A DNA stretch of 13,485 nt from CAYLJV01 sp964510375 (GCA_964510375.1 CAZEBR010000038.1:1-13485), one strand, 5' to 3'; shown: positions 1-6,027, numbered from the stretch's first letter. A program made the numbers and translations. The notes: generated by a model not told the origin, from the letters alone.

Positions 1-36
1 TTTGTTTCCGATAAAAACTACGTTATCAGCAGCCAT
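1..36 (-). CDS. alba: DNA/RNA-binding chromatin protein Alba (N-terminal fragment)
   Basis: Only the first 12 codons are inside the window; the gene runs off the left edge. They read MAADNVVFIGNK, which matches the highly conserved N-terminus of archaeal Alba (the NVV-[YF]-[IV]-GNK segment that forms the first strand and leads to the nucleic-acid-binding lysines). The ATG at 34-36 is preceded by a strong Shine-Dalgarno, GGAGGT on the minus strand (complement of 42-47), five bases away. Alba is a small dimeric chromatin and RNA-binding protein of archaea. Identity rests on a short stretch, but that stretch is very characteristic. It lies 134 bp downstream of the MEMO1-family gene on the same strand and has its own likely promoter. 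Confidence 0.8.
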   Translation of the reverse strand, partial: MAADNVVFIGNK

Positions 37-76
37 GTTTTACCTCCTTTTCTGATTTTGTTAGAGTTTCTTTCTG

Positions 77-98
77 CTATAGTTAAAAACTTTCCGGA
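77..98 (-). promoter_or_regulatory. Probable BRE/TATA promoter of alba
   Basis: On the minus strand a purine-rich BRE-like CCGGAAAG is followed directly by TTTTTAACTATAG. The TATA centre is about 50 bases upstream of the alba ATG, so a start site about 25 bases downstream of it would leave a leader of roughly 20-25 bases containing the Shine-Dalgarno. This is the best BRE plus TATA combination seen in the window. It was called by eye. Confidence 0.5.
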
Positions 99-170
99 AT
101 TTTTACACAAACGTTCCTTGTCTACAAATCTATCTGCTTGTGATTTCGGGTGTGTCAGTACGCCAAGACT

Positions 171-1028
171 CTAGTCCTTCATCAATCCGAGGGAACAGTA
201 TCCTACCACTTCGTTTGAGGGCCCCGCGGTGTCTCCGCTTGTGGCGTACTTGAAGAGATTGCCTTTCTTGGCACCCATTTCCTTTGATGCTAGTATAGCC
301 GTCGCCACAGGTCCGTATCCGCAGACGCTAAAGCCTTCTTCCTGAATTAATTTGATCAGTCCTTCCCAGTCGAGTTCTTCCATCTTTTCTATTGCTTTTC
401 CGTCCTTTTTCTCCGCAACGTTTTGTGGTTCGTAGTGAGTCATGTCCGTGGACGCGACGATGAGGGTGTTTTCGCCCTCGACGGACTTGGAGATTGCTCT
501 TCCTACTTCTTCGCTCGCCGAGAGATTTTGTATCTTCATGCATATCGGAACCATTTGAAAATCGTTCCCGAATAGGTACTGTAAAAACGGCAGTTGGACT
601 TCCACTGAGTGCTCTCTGGTGTGAGCCCTCGGGTCCAGCTCGACTAGCTCGGTCATTTCGGCGATTTTCTTCCGCATCGCTCCGTTTATATTAACTTCTC
701 CCAGCGGGGTTTTCCAGCTGTCGGATGAGTCTATCGATATTCCGGCCCCCATACCGGAGTGGTTGGGTCCGATGATAATTGCAGTGTCGGGCCTCCCGTC
801 TTCGGCAAGTTTGGAGAAGCCGTGGGCAGCTACCGGTCCAGAGTAGGGATATCCGGCGTGTGGCGATACGAGACCCAGGATATTTCGTGGTCCATTTTCT
901 ACCTCTGGGATTTCCCCGGGTCCCTGAGAGTCCTTAAAGCAATTTTCGATCTGTTTCTCAAGCGAGTCCTTGGAACCCGCGTAAAAACGTCCGGCAACGA
1001 CAGGTAATCTTACATTTTTTTCGTTCAT
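171..1028 (-). CDS. MEMO1 family protein (AmmeMemoRadiSam protein B family)
   Basis: This 285-aa protein has the whole MEMO1 fold signature. The N-terminus carries RLPVVAGRFYAG (family consensus R-P-AVAG-FYP). Further on are SPHAGYPYSGPVAAHGF (H57), IIIGPNHSG (H90), REHSVEVQLPF (H140), STDMTHY (D195, H198) and VCGYGPVATAI (C236). H57, H90, D195, H198 and C236 line up with the pocket residues of human MEMO1 (H49, H81, D189, H192, C244), so the metal or redox site appears intact. The length matches the family (about 265-300 aa). Archaeal and bacterial members often occur with AMMECR1 and a dedicated radical SAM protein; the biochemical role in archaea is not settled, and links to copper or iron handling come from human work. 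No Shine-Dalgarno is visible before the ATG. A weak A/T-rich TATA-like stretch (complement of 1059-1071) lies about 37 bases upstream, suggesting a short or absent leader. It is divergent from ftsZ. Confidence 0.92.
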   Translation of the reverse strand: MNEKNVRLPVVAGRFYAGSKDSLEKQIENCFKDSQGPGEIPEVENGPRNILGLVSPHAGYPYSGPVAAHGFSKLAEDGRPDTAIIIGPNHSGMGAGISIDSSDSWKTPLGEVNINGAMRKKIAEMTELVELDPRAHTREHSVEVQLPFLQYLFGNDFQMVPICMKIQNLSASEEVGRAISKSVEGENTLIVASTDMTHYEPQNVAEKKDGKAIEKMEELDWEGLIKLIQEEGFSVCGYGPVATAILASKEMGAKKGNLFKYATSGDTAGPSNEVVGYCSLGLMKD

Positions 1029-1260
1029 GGTTATGGTTATTATTAGTGATTAGGTTTGGTTTTATTTTTTCCAATTTGGACTATTGGAATGCGTTTCGAT
1101 TTTAGTATAAGAGGAGGGTAGCTCGTCTGGAGGGTCGAAAGAATGTTTTTCGATTTAGTTTTGATCCGTTCATTCTCCTTTTTATAAAGGGGAGCTTTTA
1201 AACGTGACCTTTTTAACAAATCAAATATAAGGAATCAACGTAATGTTTTGAAGGGATATA
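1029..1260. promoter_or_regulatory. Divergent MEMO1/ftsZ intergenic region with several TATA-like boxes
   Basis: This A/T-rich 232-bp spacer separates divergent genes. Toward ftsZ there are several TATA-like stretches: TTTTAGTATAAG at about 1101-1111, TTTATAAA at 1181-1188, TTTTAAA at 1196-1202 and CAAATATAA at 1222-1230. The last would give a start about 10 bases before the ftsZ ATG; the one at 1181 would give a leader of about 50 bases. The 1181 box sits in an imperfect 20-bp palindrome (1175-1194). A near-repeat TTTCGATTT occurs at 1094-1102 and 1148-1156. A 14-codon ORF with a Shine-Dalgarno lies at 1143-1187. No RNA gene was recognised. Which TATA box is used cannot be decided from sequence. 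Confidence 0.45.
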
Positions 1261-2349
1261 ATGGAAGCGACAGAATCCAATTCCGAGCCGATGGATGAGG
1301 AAGATCTTGAACAGGCATTTGAAGAGGCAAAAGCCAGAATAGTTGCGGTAGGATGCGGTGGCGCTGGCGGTAACACGATATCTAGAATGATGGAAGTCGG
1401 TATTGAAGGAGCAGAAACCTTAGCCCTCAACACGGACGCTCAGGATTTGCTTTATGCTTCCGCAGATCGGAAAATACTAATTGGCCGTGAGTGCACCGGA
1501 GGATTGGGTGCTGGTAACGATCCCTCTAAGGGAGAGGAAGCCGCCCGGGAAGACGAGGATGAGATAAAGGACCATCTTCACCAATCGGATTTGGTTTTCA
1601 TTACTTGTGGATTGGGCGGAGGCACCGGTACCGGATCAGCCCCCGTAGTTGCCGAAATTGCGAAGAGGCTTGGAGCGCTAACGGTCGGAGTAGTTACTTT
1701 ACCTTTCAGCGTTGAAGGGAAAAGAAGAAGTCGAAATGCCGAAATGGGTCTAAAGAAGCTTAGAGAGGTCGCCGATACTGTTATCGTTATTCCTAATGAT
1801 AAATTATTGGAAGTTGCCCCTGATTTGCCTATTCCGGCGGCTTTCAAAGTTGCTGACCAGTTATTGATGGATTCCATAAAAGGAGTTACGGAACTTATAG
1901 CGAAACCCGGCTTGATTAATCTGGACTTTGCGGACGTGAGGACCGTCTTGGAAGATGGCGGCGTCGCGATGATCGGCATTGGCGAATCGGATACTGAAGA
2001 TCGAGCGGAAGAGGCAGTGGGAGAAGCACTCAACAGCCCGCTGTTGGACGTCGATGTTACTGGAGCGAGGGGAGCACTTGTTAACGTGACTGGTAGTCCC
2101 GACATGTCCCTCGACGAGGCCGAAGGTATAGTCGGTCAGGTCTCACAGGCCCTAGATCCGGAAGCTCCGATAAGCTGGGGAGCACAAGTTTCCGATGATA
2201 TGAAGAAAGCCGTGAAGGTAATGGTAATACTTTCCGGAGTTCACTCTCCGTACGTTCTAGCCCCCGGGGAGGAACCCACTGGAGAGAATATTAGCACGAG
2301 AGAGCAAGAGGAAGAAGAATTTGAGCTCGGATTGGAGCCTTTGGAATAG
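1261..2349 (+). CDS. ftsZ: Cell division GTPase FtsZ (archaeal)
   Basis: This 362-aa tubulin-superfamily GTPase forms the cytoplasmic division ring at midcell. After an acidic N-terminal extension (about 1-24), the nucleotide-binding domain begins with RIVAVGCGGAGGNTISRM (about 26-43). It contains TGGLGAGNDPSKGEEAA (about 79-95), the tubulin signature loop GGGTGTG at 119-125 and the PNDKLL segment near 178-183. The T7 synergy loop is NLDFADVRTVL at 220-230, with catalytic aspartates D222 and D225 that act on GTP of the neighbouring subunit. The tail is short and very acidic (about 345-362), as in archaeal FtsZ. All key residues are present, so it should be an active GTPase. The ATG is preceded by only a weak Shine-Dalgarno-like AAGGG (1251-1255). 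It ends directly against secE with 0 bp between; ftsZ-secE-spt5 is a known euryarchaeal gene order. FtsZ1 versus FtsZ2 cannot be settled by eye. Confidence 0.96.
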   Translation: MEATESNSEPMDEEDLEQAFEEAKARIVAVGCGGAGGNTISRMMEVGIEGAETLALNTDAQDLLYASADRKILIGRECTGGLGAGNDPSKGEEAAREDEDEIKDHLHQSDLVFITCGLGGGTGTGSAPVVAEIAKRLGALTVGVVTLPFSVEGKRRSRNAEMGLKKLREVADTVIVIPNDKLLEVAPDLPIPAAFKVADQLLMDSIKGVTELIAKPGLINLDFADVRTVLEDGGVAMIGIGESDTEDRAEEAVGEALNSPLLDVDVTGARGALVNVTGSPDMSLDEAEGIVGQVSQALDPEAPISWGAQVSDDMKKAVKVMVILSGVHSPYVLAPGEEPTGENISTREQEEEEFELGLEPLE

Positions 2350-2517
2350 ATGTTGCAGGAATTTGCCCACCAAGCAAAGCGCGTTCTAAGCGTAGCCAGA
2401 AAGCCCGATATGGATGAGTACCTGAATGTAGCCAAGATTACGGCCATCGGGATAGCTATAATAGGGGTAATCGGTTTTATTATACAACTAATCAAGAATC
2501 TTATAGTCGGAGTATAG
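2350..2517 (+). CDS. secE: Protein translocase subunit SecE (Sec61 gamma)
   Basis: A 55-aa ORF begins at the base after the ftsZ stop and runs to a TAG at 2515-2517. The N-terminal half is a short basic amphipathic segment (FAHQAKRVLSVARKPDMDEY), followed by a single hydrophobic helix at about residues 29-54. This is the classic archaeal SecE/Sec61-gamma layout: an amphipathic surface helix with the conserved R-KP-DEY-like motif, then one tilted transmembrane helix that clamps SecY. Length, topology and position between ftsZ and spt5 all agree. The Shine-Dalgarno, if any, would lie in the last ftsZ codons (around GGAGCC, 2335-2340), so translation is probably coupled to ftsZ. Confidence 0.92.
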   Translation: MLQEFAHQAKRVLSVARKPDMDEYLNVAKITAIGIAIIGVIGFIIQLIKNLIVGV

Positions 2518-2538
2518 ATTACTTTGGAGGTAGTAACT

Positions 2539-3015
2539 TTGGCTGAAGAAGAAAAAACAGGTTCTATATTCACCATTCGAACGACAATAGGGCAGGAAAA
2601 AAATACTGCCGAGATGTTAGAGTCTCGAATCCGTAACAGAGATCTCCCAATAAAATCTATCCTAGTTCCCCAGGAGATTAGAGGTTATATATTCGTCGAA
2701 GCCGACGGTAAGAGCGCCGTGGAGAGGGCAAGTTCCGGTATAAAGCACAGCAAAGGTTTGATTGACAGACAAGTTCCGCTCAAGGAGATAGAGGAACTTC
2801 TCGAGCCCAAGCCCACCGTTGGCGGTATGGAGAAGGGAGACGTTGTGGAGCTTACCGGAGGACCGTTCAAGGGCGAAAGGGCCCAGATAATAAGGATTGA
2901 CGACAACAAGGAAGAAGCGACGGTCGAGCTCTTTGAGGCCACGGTTCCCATTCCCGTAACGGTCAGAGGAGATCAGGTGAAGGTCGTCGAGCGAAAGAGA
3001 GAGGAGGAAGAATGA
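2539..3015 (+). CDS. spt5: Transcription elongation factor Spt5 (NusG homologue)
   Basis: Spt5 binds the RNA polymerase clamp with Spt4 and promotes processive elongation. The N-terminal NGN domain (about residues 8-85) begins IFTIRTTIGQEKNTAEML, the usual archaeal start, and includes ILVPQEIRGYIFVEA. The C-terminal KOW domain (about 93-150) contains KGDVVELTGGPFKGERAQI. The frame is open from a TTG at 2524, but I choose the TTG at 2539: a strong Shine-Dalgarno GGAGGT (2526-2531) ends seven bases before it, whereas the 2524 codon overlaps that Shine-Dalgarno. This gives 158 aa starting MAEEEKTG. It follows secE by 21 bp and overlaps the next gene by four bases (ATGA). The tail is charged (ERKREEEE). 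Confidence 0.94.
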   Translation: MAEEEKTGSIFTIRTTIGQEKNTAEMLESRIRNRDLPIKSILVPQEIRGYIFVEADGKSAVERASSGIKHSKGLIDRQVPLKEIEELLEPKPTVGGMEKGDVVELTGGPFKGERAQIIRIDDNKEEATVELFEATVPIPVTVRGDQVKVVERKREEEE

Positions 3016-3302
3016 AGGCCAGCGATGTCAAGCCGGGAATGCGTAATATAGATTTAGAGTTAAAAGTAGTGAAAAAAGAGGAACCCCATACTTTTCAAAG
3101 CGATAGCGGCGAGGGCAGGGTAACCACGGCAATTTGCGAGGACGATTCTGGTCAGGTAAAGGTTTCTCTCTGGAACGATGAAATAGATAAGGTTAATGAA
3201 GGAGATAGAATCCGCATTGAAAGCGGATACTCGCGACTTTTTAAGGATGAGGTTCACGTGAGTGCAGGTAAATACGGCGAGCTGAAAGTCAAGGGTAATT
3301 AA
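3012..3302 (+). CDS. Single-OB-fold ssDNA-binding protein (Sulfolobus SSB / SOSS-B type)
   Basis: This 96-aa protein resembles the simple one-OB-fold SSB family of archaea (Sulfolobus SSB, human SOSS-B/NABP). Recognisable pieces are KASDVKPGMRNIDLELKVV (strand 1), TTAICEDDSGQVKVSLWND (strands 2-3, with W54), EGDRIRIESGYSRLFKDEV (Y73, F77) and HVSAGKYGELKV (last strand). Aligned by eye with Sulfolobus SSB, W54, Y73 and F77 fall on its DNA-stacking residues W56, W75 and F79, so the stacking surface is retained with one Trp-to-Tyr change. The Gly/Arg-rich tail of the Sulfolobus protein is absent. Its ATG overlaps the spt5 stop (ATGA at 3012-3015), so it is translationally coupled to a transcription factor gene. 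Binding to ssDNA is expected; RNA binding or a transcription-linked role is possible but unproven. Confidence 0.82.
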   Translation: MKASDVKPGMRNIDLELKVVKKEEPHTFQSDSGEGRVTTAICEDDSGQVKVSLWNDEIDKVNEGDRIRIESGYSRLFKDEVHVSAGKYGELKVKGN

Positions 3303-3400
3303 GGCGTTCATTAATATAAAAGCTCGAATGTCAACCCTAGCGCTTTTATGCTTTTTGAATGTAGAATGACTACTGCTGTTAACGGCACGGAGGAATCAAA
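3303..3400 (+). promoter_or_regulatory. rpl11 promoter/leader with an inverted repeat and T-tract
   Basis: A TATA-like TTAATATAAA lies at 3311-3320. An 8-bp perfect inverted repeat, ATAAAAGC (3316-3323) and GCTTTTAT (3342-3349), overlaps it with an 18-base loop and is followed by T5 at 3352-3356. Start sites about 25 bases after the TATA would leave a leader of about 55-60 bases ending in the rpl11 Shine-Dalgarno. The same hairpin plus T-tract could instead, or also, terminate the ftsZ-ssb transcript. Called by eye; start and stop sites are not known. Confidence 0.45.
3316..3356 (+). terminator. Possible hairpin/T-tract terminator after the ftsZ-secE-spt5-ssb cluster
   Basis: An 8-bp A/T-rich stem (ATAAAAGC/GCTTTTAT) with an 18-base loop is followed two bases later by TTTTT. 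Archaeal termination relies mainly on U-tracts, so the T-rich stretch 3344-3356 is the meaningful part and the stem may be incidental. It overlaps the proposed rpl11 TATA box, so the two readings compete. Confidence 0.3.
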
Positions 3401-3886
3401 ATGGGAAAGGAAGAGATAGAAGCCTTGGTAGAAGGCGGTCAAGCGTCGGCTGGGCCACCACTTGGGCCAGCTTTGGGACCTTTAGGCATAAATGTCGGCG
3501 AAGTGGTCTCCGAGATTAACAGGGAGACCGCCGATTATGAGGGCATGACGGTTCCGGTCAAGGTTATCGTGGACGAGGAGTCCGGAGAATTCGAAATTGA
3601 GGTGGGTTCGCCCCCCACGGCGGCGCTCCTCAGAAACAAGCTAGGTATTGAGAAAGGTGCCGGGAGTAAGGAGGAATCACCGGTCGCCGACTTGTCGGTG
3701 TCCGAAGCCCTGGATGTGGCGAAGGGGAAGGAGGGTTCAATTCTGGCCAAGAATAATAAAAAGGCCGTGAAAGAAGTTATCGGGACCTGCGTGAGCATGG
3801 GTGTGTCCGTGGAGGGAAAGGACCCCCGCGAGGTCCAACGCGAGATAGAAGAAGGAAAATATGACGATCAACTAGGAGATGATTAA
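3401..3886 (+). CDS. rpl11: Large-subunit ribosomal protein L11 (uL11)
   Basis: This 161-aa protein binds the GTPase-associated region of 23S rRNA at the base of the stalk. The N-terminal domain holds the proline-rich hallmark AGPPLGPALGPLGINV (about 17-32). The C-terminal rRNA-binding domain spans roughly 70-145, including ALLRNKLGIEKGAG and the family-typical SILAKNNKKAVKEVIGTCVSMGVSVEG. The tail is acidic, ending QLGDD. The ATG has a clear Shine-Dalgarno (CGGAGGA, 3388-3394). It heads the L11-L1-L10-L12 cluster, the standard archaeal order, and its end overlaps the open frame of rpl1. Confidence 0.97.
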   Translation: MGKEEIEALVEGGQASAGPPLGPALGPLGINVGEVVSEINRETADYEGMTVPVKVIVDEESGEFEIEVGSPPTAALLRNKLGIEKGAGSKEESPVADLSVSEALDVAKGKEGSILAKNNKKAVKEVIGTCVSMGVSVEGKDPREVQREIEEGKYDDQLGDD

Positions 3887-3887
3887 T

Positions 3888-4541
3888 TTGACTCTCAGCA
3901 TAGAGGACATAACAGAAGCGGTTCAAGAGGCGAAGGAGAAGGGCACGGACCGTAATTTCACTCAGAGTTTCGATTTGTCTGTCAGCGTCAAGGGTATCGA
4001 TCTATCCAACCCTGAGAACAGGATAAATGAAGAGATTACCCTCCCGAACGGCACCGGGAAGGAGCAAAAAGTGGCGATGTTCGCGACCGGTGAGCTCGCC
4101 GAGAGGGCGAGGGACGCCGGCGCCGACCGGGTGTTCGATCGGGACGAGCTCGAGGAACTGGGCGACGACCAGCCGAGGGCCAAGAAGATTGCAGATGAGT
4201 ACGGTTCCTTCCTCGCTCAGGCGGACCTGATGCCGGTGGTGGGTAAAGAACTCGGTCCCGTGCTCGGACCTAGGGGAAAGATGCCTCAGGCAGTGCCCCC
4301 GACGGAGGATCCTTCCGATTTAATCGCAAGGTCCCGCAATACGGTGAGAGTCAGCATTCGTGAGAACCCGGTAGCAAATCTCCCCGTGGGCAGTGAGGAT
4401 ATGCCGGACGAGGAGATAGCGGAGAACGTCGAAACCGTCCTTGATTTCGTAATTTCTCAACTTCCCAAGGGACCTAAACAGATCCAGTCGATTACTCTCA
4501 AGACGACTATGGGCAAGCCAGTTTCAATGGAGGCCGAATAG
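3888..4541 (+). CDS. rpl1: Large-subunit ribosomal protein L1 (uL1)
   Basis: L1 forms the mobile stalk at the E site and in several archaea represses its own mRNA. Visible family marks are RNFTQSFDLSVSVKGIDL near the N-terminus, NPENRINEEITLPNG and the signature GPVLGPRGKMP at 123-133. The frame is open from an ATG at 3879, but GGAG (3875-3878) touches that ATG with no spacing, while the TTG at 3888 is nine bases away from it. The TTG also gives a protein beginning MTLSIEDITEAVQEA, which matches the usual archaeal L1 N-terminus. I therefore choose 3888 (217 aa); the 3879 start would give 220 aa and an 8-bp overlap with rpl11. One base separates it from rpl10. Autogenous control is known for Methanococcus L1, but I could not identify the mRNA site here. 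Confidence 0.94.
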   Translation: MTLSIEDITEAVQEAKEKGTDRNFTQSFDLSVSVKGIDLSNPENRINEEITLPNGTGKEQKVAMFATGELAERARDAGADRVFDRDELEELGDDQPRAKKIADEYGSFLAQADLMPVVGKELGPVLGPRGKMPQAVPPTEDPSDLIARSRNTVRVSIRENPVANLPVGSEDMPDEEIAENVETVLDFVISQLPKGPKQIQSITLKTTMGKPVSMEAE

Positions 4542-4542
4542 A

Positions 4543-5595
4543 ATGGTTGCTGAGGAAGCGAACGTGGCTCCTTGGAAGCGCGAACTCGTCGAAGAGCTTA
4601 AGGAAAAGTTCGAGAAATATCCGGTCGTGGGAGTTTTGGATATACAGGGGATACCTGCTCCACAGTTTCAGCGCATGAGGGAGTTACTTCGGGGGAAGGC
4701 CGAGATTAAGGTCAGCAGGAGGGTACTTTTGAGATTAGCTATCGAGAAGAGGAGCGAAGAACAGCCGGAAATTGCCGAACTCGCCGACTACCTCGAGGGT
4801 CCCAGCGCTCTAATTTTCACGGAGATGAATCCTTTCAAGCTTTGGAGTTTACTGGAGGAGAACCGGACGACCGCTCCGCCCAAGCCCGGCATGGAGTCTC
4901 CGAGGGATATAGTGATCCCGGAGGGGGAAACCGAATTTTCACCGGGTCCGATAGTGGGTGAGCTCCAGCAGGCTGGCGTGAACGCTAGAATTCAGGCCGG
5001 AAGCGTCGTCGTTCTGGAAGATTCCACCATCGTCGAGGAAGGCGAGGAGATTTCCGAGGAGGAGGTTCAGGTCATGTCCCGCTTCGGTATAGAGCCCCGT
5101 GAGATTGGATTCAAGCTGAGAGGGGCGTATTCCGACGGTGTCGTGTTCCCGGAAGACATGCTTCAATTGGACGAGGAGGAGACTATTTCGGACCTGCAAA
5201 ACGCGTACATGAATGCCATGTCGCTCTCCTTCGGGATTGACTTCCCCACGAGGCGTAATCTACCGATCATACTCGGTCAAGCTCATTCGGAGGCCTTAAA
5301 CCTCGCAACGGAAGCGTCCGTCATAATTCCCGAGACTGTACCGTCGTTCCTGAAGGAGGCGGCCTCCGAGATGCACAGCTTAGCGTCTGCTGTGGGTTCT
5401 GAAGACCCCGATGCCTTGGGCGAAGAGCTGAGGTCGGTCCTCGCGTCCGAGGAGAAGGCCCAAGAAAAGGCCGAGGAAGAGACCGAGAAGAAGACTAAAA
5501 AGGAAGAGGAAAAACCTAAAGAGGAAGTTGAAGAAGAAATAGCAGAAGAAGAGGAAGAAGAACCCGAAGCAGGTCTAGGAGGATTATTTGAATAA
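4543..5595 (+). CDS. rpl10: Large-subunit ribosomal protein L10 / acidic P0 (uL10)
   Basis: This 350-aa protein is the stalk base that binds 23S rRNA and carries several L12 dimers on C-terminal helices. The rRNA-binding domain starts at VAPWKRELVEELKEKFEKYPVVGVLDIQGIPAPQFQRMR. The archaeal/eukaryotic insertion domain is visible around PKPGMESPRDIVIPEGETEFSPGP and GIEPREIGFKLRGAYSDGVVFP. Helices that dock L12 follow (about 205-295). From about 300 there is a Lys/Glu-rich tail ending AGLGGLFE, nearly the same terminus as L12; this tail recruits translation GTPases. The length fits archaeal P0. The Shine-Dalgarno GGAGG (4529-4533) lies nine bases before the ATG, inside the end of rpl1, with one base between the two genes. 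Confidence 0.97.
   Translation: MVAEEANVAPWKRELVEELKEKFEKYPVVGVLDIQGIPAPQFQRMRELLRGKAEIKVSRRVLLRLAIEKRSEEQPEIAELADYLEGPSALIFTEMNPFKLWSLLEENRTTAPPKPGMESPRDIVIPEGETEFSPGPIVGELQQAGVNARIQAGSVVVLEDSTIVEEGEEISEEEVQVMSRFGIEPREIGFKLRGAYSDGVVFPEDMLQLDEEETISDLQNAYMNAMSLSFGIDFPTRRNLPIILGQAHSEALNLATEASVIIPETVPSFLKEAASEMHSLASAVGSEDPDALGEELRSVLASEEKAQEKAEEETEKKTKKEEEKPKEEVEEEIAEEEEEEPEAGLGGLFE
5449..5594 (+). repeat. Purine-rich low-complexity tract coding the acidic tail of L10
   Basis: Runs of GAG/GAA/AAG codons encode a Lys/Glu tail ending AGLGGLFE. This is composition-driven simple sequence within a gene and is normal for stalk proteins. A second such tract lies in rpl12. Confidence 0.7.
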
Positions 5596-5610
5596 CGGAG
5601 GTGTAATGAA

Positions 5611-5955
5611 ATGGAACACATATATGCAGCATTGTTATTGCACTCCGCCGAGAAGGATGTAACGGAGGATAATATTACTCAGGTTCTTGACGCCGCCGGC
5701 GCCGATGTCGATACGGCAAGAGTCAAGGCTTTGGTGACGGCTCTGGAAGGTGTCGATATTGAGGAATCGATCGCTTCCGCTTCCATGCCAGCGGCTTCGA
5801 CAGCGCCAGCACCCTCCGGAGGAGCTGAAGAAGCAGAGGAAGAAGTCGAAGAAGAGGCGGAGGAAGAGGCAGCGCCAGAAGAAGAAGCAGAGGAAGAAGA
5901 AGCCGAAGGAGAAGAGGAAGAAGGCGCGGCCGGACTCGGTGACCTATTCGAATAA
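5611..5955 (+). CDS. rpl12: Large-subunit ribosomal protein L12 / acidic P1
   Basis: This 114-aa stalk protein recruits elongation factors. The N-terminal dimerisation domain (1 to about 58) begins MEHIYAALLLHSAEKDVTEDNI, with the family motif AALLLH. An Ala/Pro hinge follows (AASTAPAPSGG, about 61-71), then a very acidic stretch (about 72-105) and the terminus AGLGDLFE. The hinge plus acidic tail is longer than in many archaeal homologues and made largely of Glu with Ala. A clear Shine-Dalgarno GGAGGT (5597-5602) precedes the ATG by eight bases. It is the last gene of the ribosomal cluster, 15 bp after rpl10. Confidence 0.97.
   Translation: MEHIYAALLLHSAEKDVTEDNITQVLDAAGADVDTARVKALVTALEGVDIEESIASASMPAASTAPAPSGGAEEAEEEVEEEAEEEAAPEEEAEEEEAEGEEEEGAAGLGDLFE
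5821..5946 (+). repeat. Purine-rich low-complexity tract in rpl12
   Basis: Repeated GAAGAA/GAGGAA/GCAGAG units encode the Glu/Ala tail of L12. Other-frame ORFs here (Arg/Lys-rich on one strand, Leu/Pro-rich on the other) are artefacts of this composition. Confidence 0.7.
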
Positions 5956-6001
5956 AGTTACCGTATCCTTCCGGCTCCATCGAAGTTCTTTTACCTTCAA
6001 T

Positions 6002-6010
6002 CGTATATTT
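6002..6010 (+). promoter_or_regulatory. TATA box of alaS-leuS (probably leaderless)
   Basis: CGTATATTT is centred about 22 bases before the alaS ATG at 6028. Archaeal transcription starts about 22-27 bases downstream of the TATA centre, which would place it at or beside the ATG. No Shine-Dalgarno lies in the intervening bases. The 72-bp spacer 5956-6027 shows nothing else apart from a TTCTTTTACC stretch (5989-5998) that might help terminate rpl12. Confidence 0.5.
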
Positions 6011-6027
6011 GCTCAGTTGGGATACGA

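Noticed and set aside
1578..2105. A 175-codon open frame antisense to ftsZ
   Set aside because: It lies wholly opposite conserved FtsZ motifs, is Ser/Pro/Thr-rich and low in complexity.
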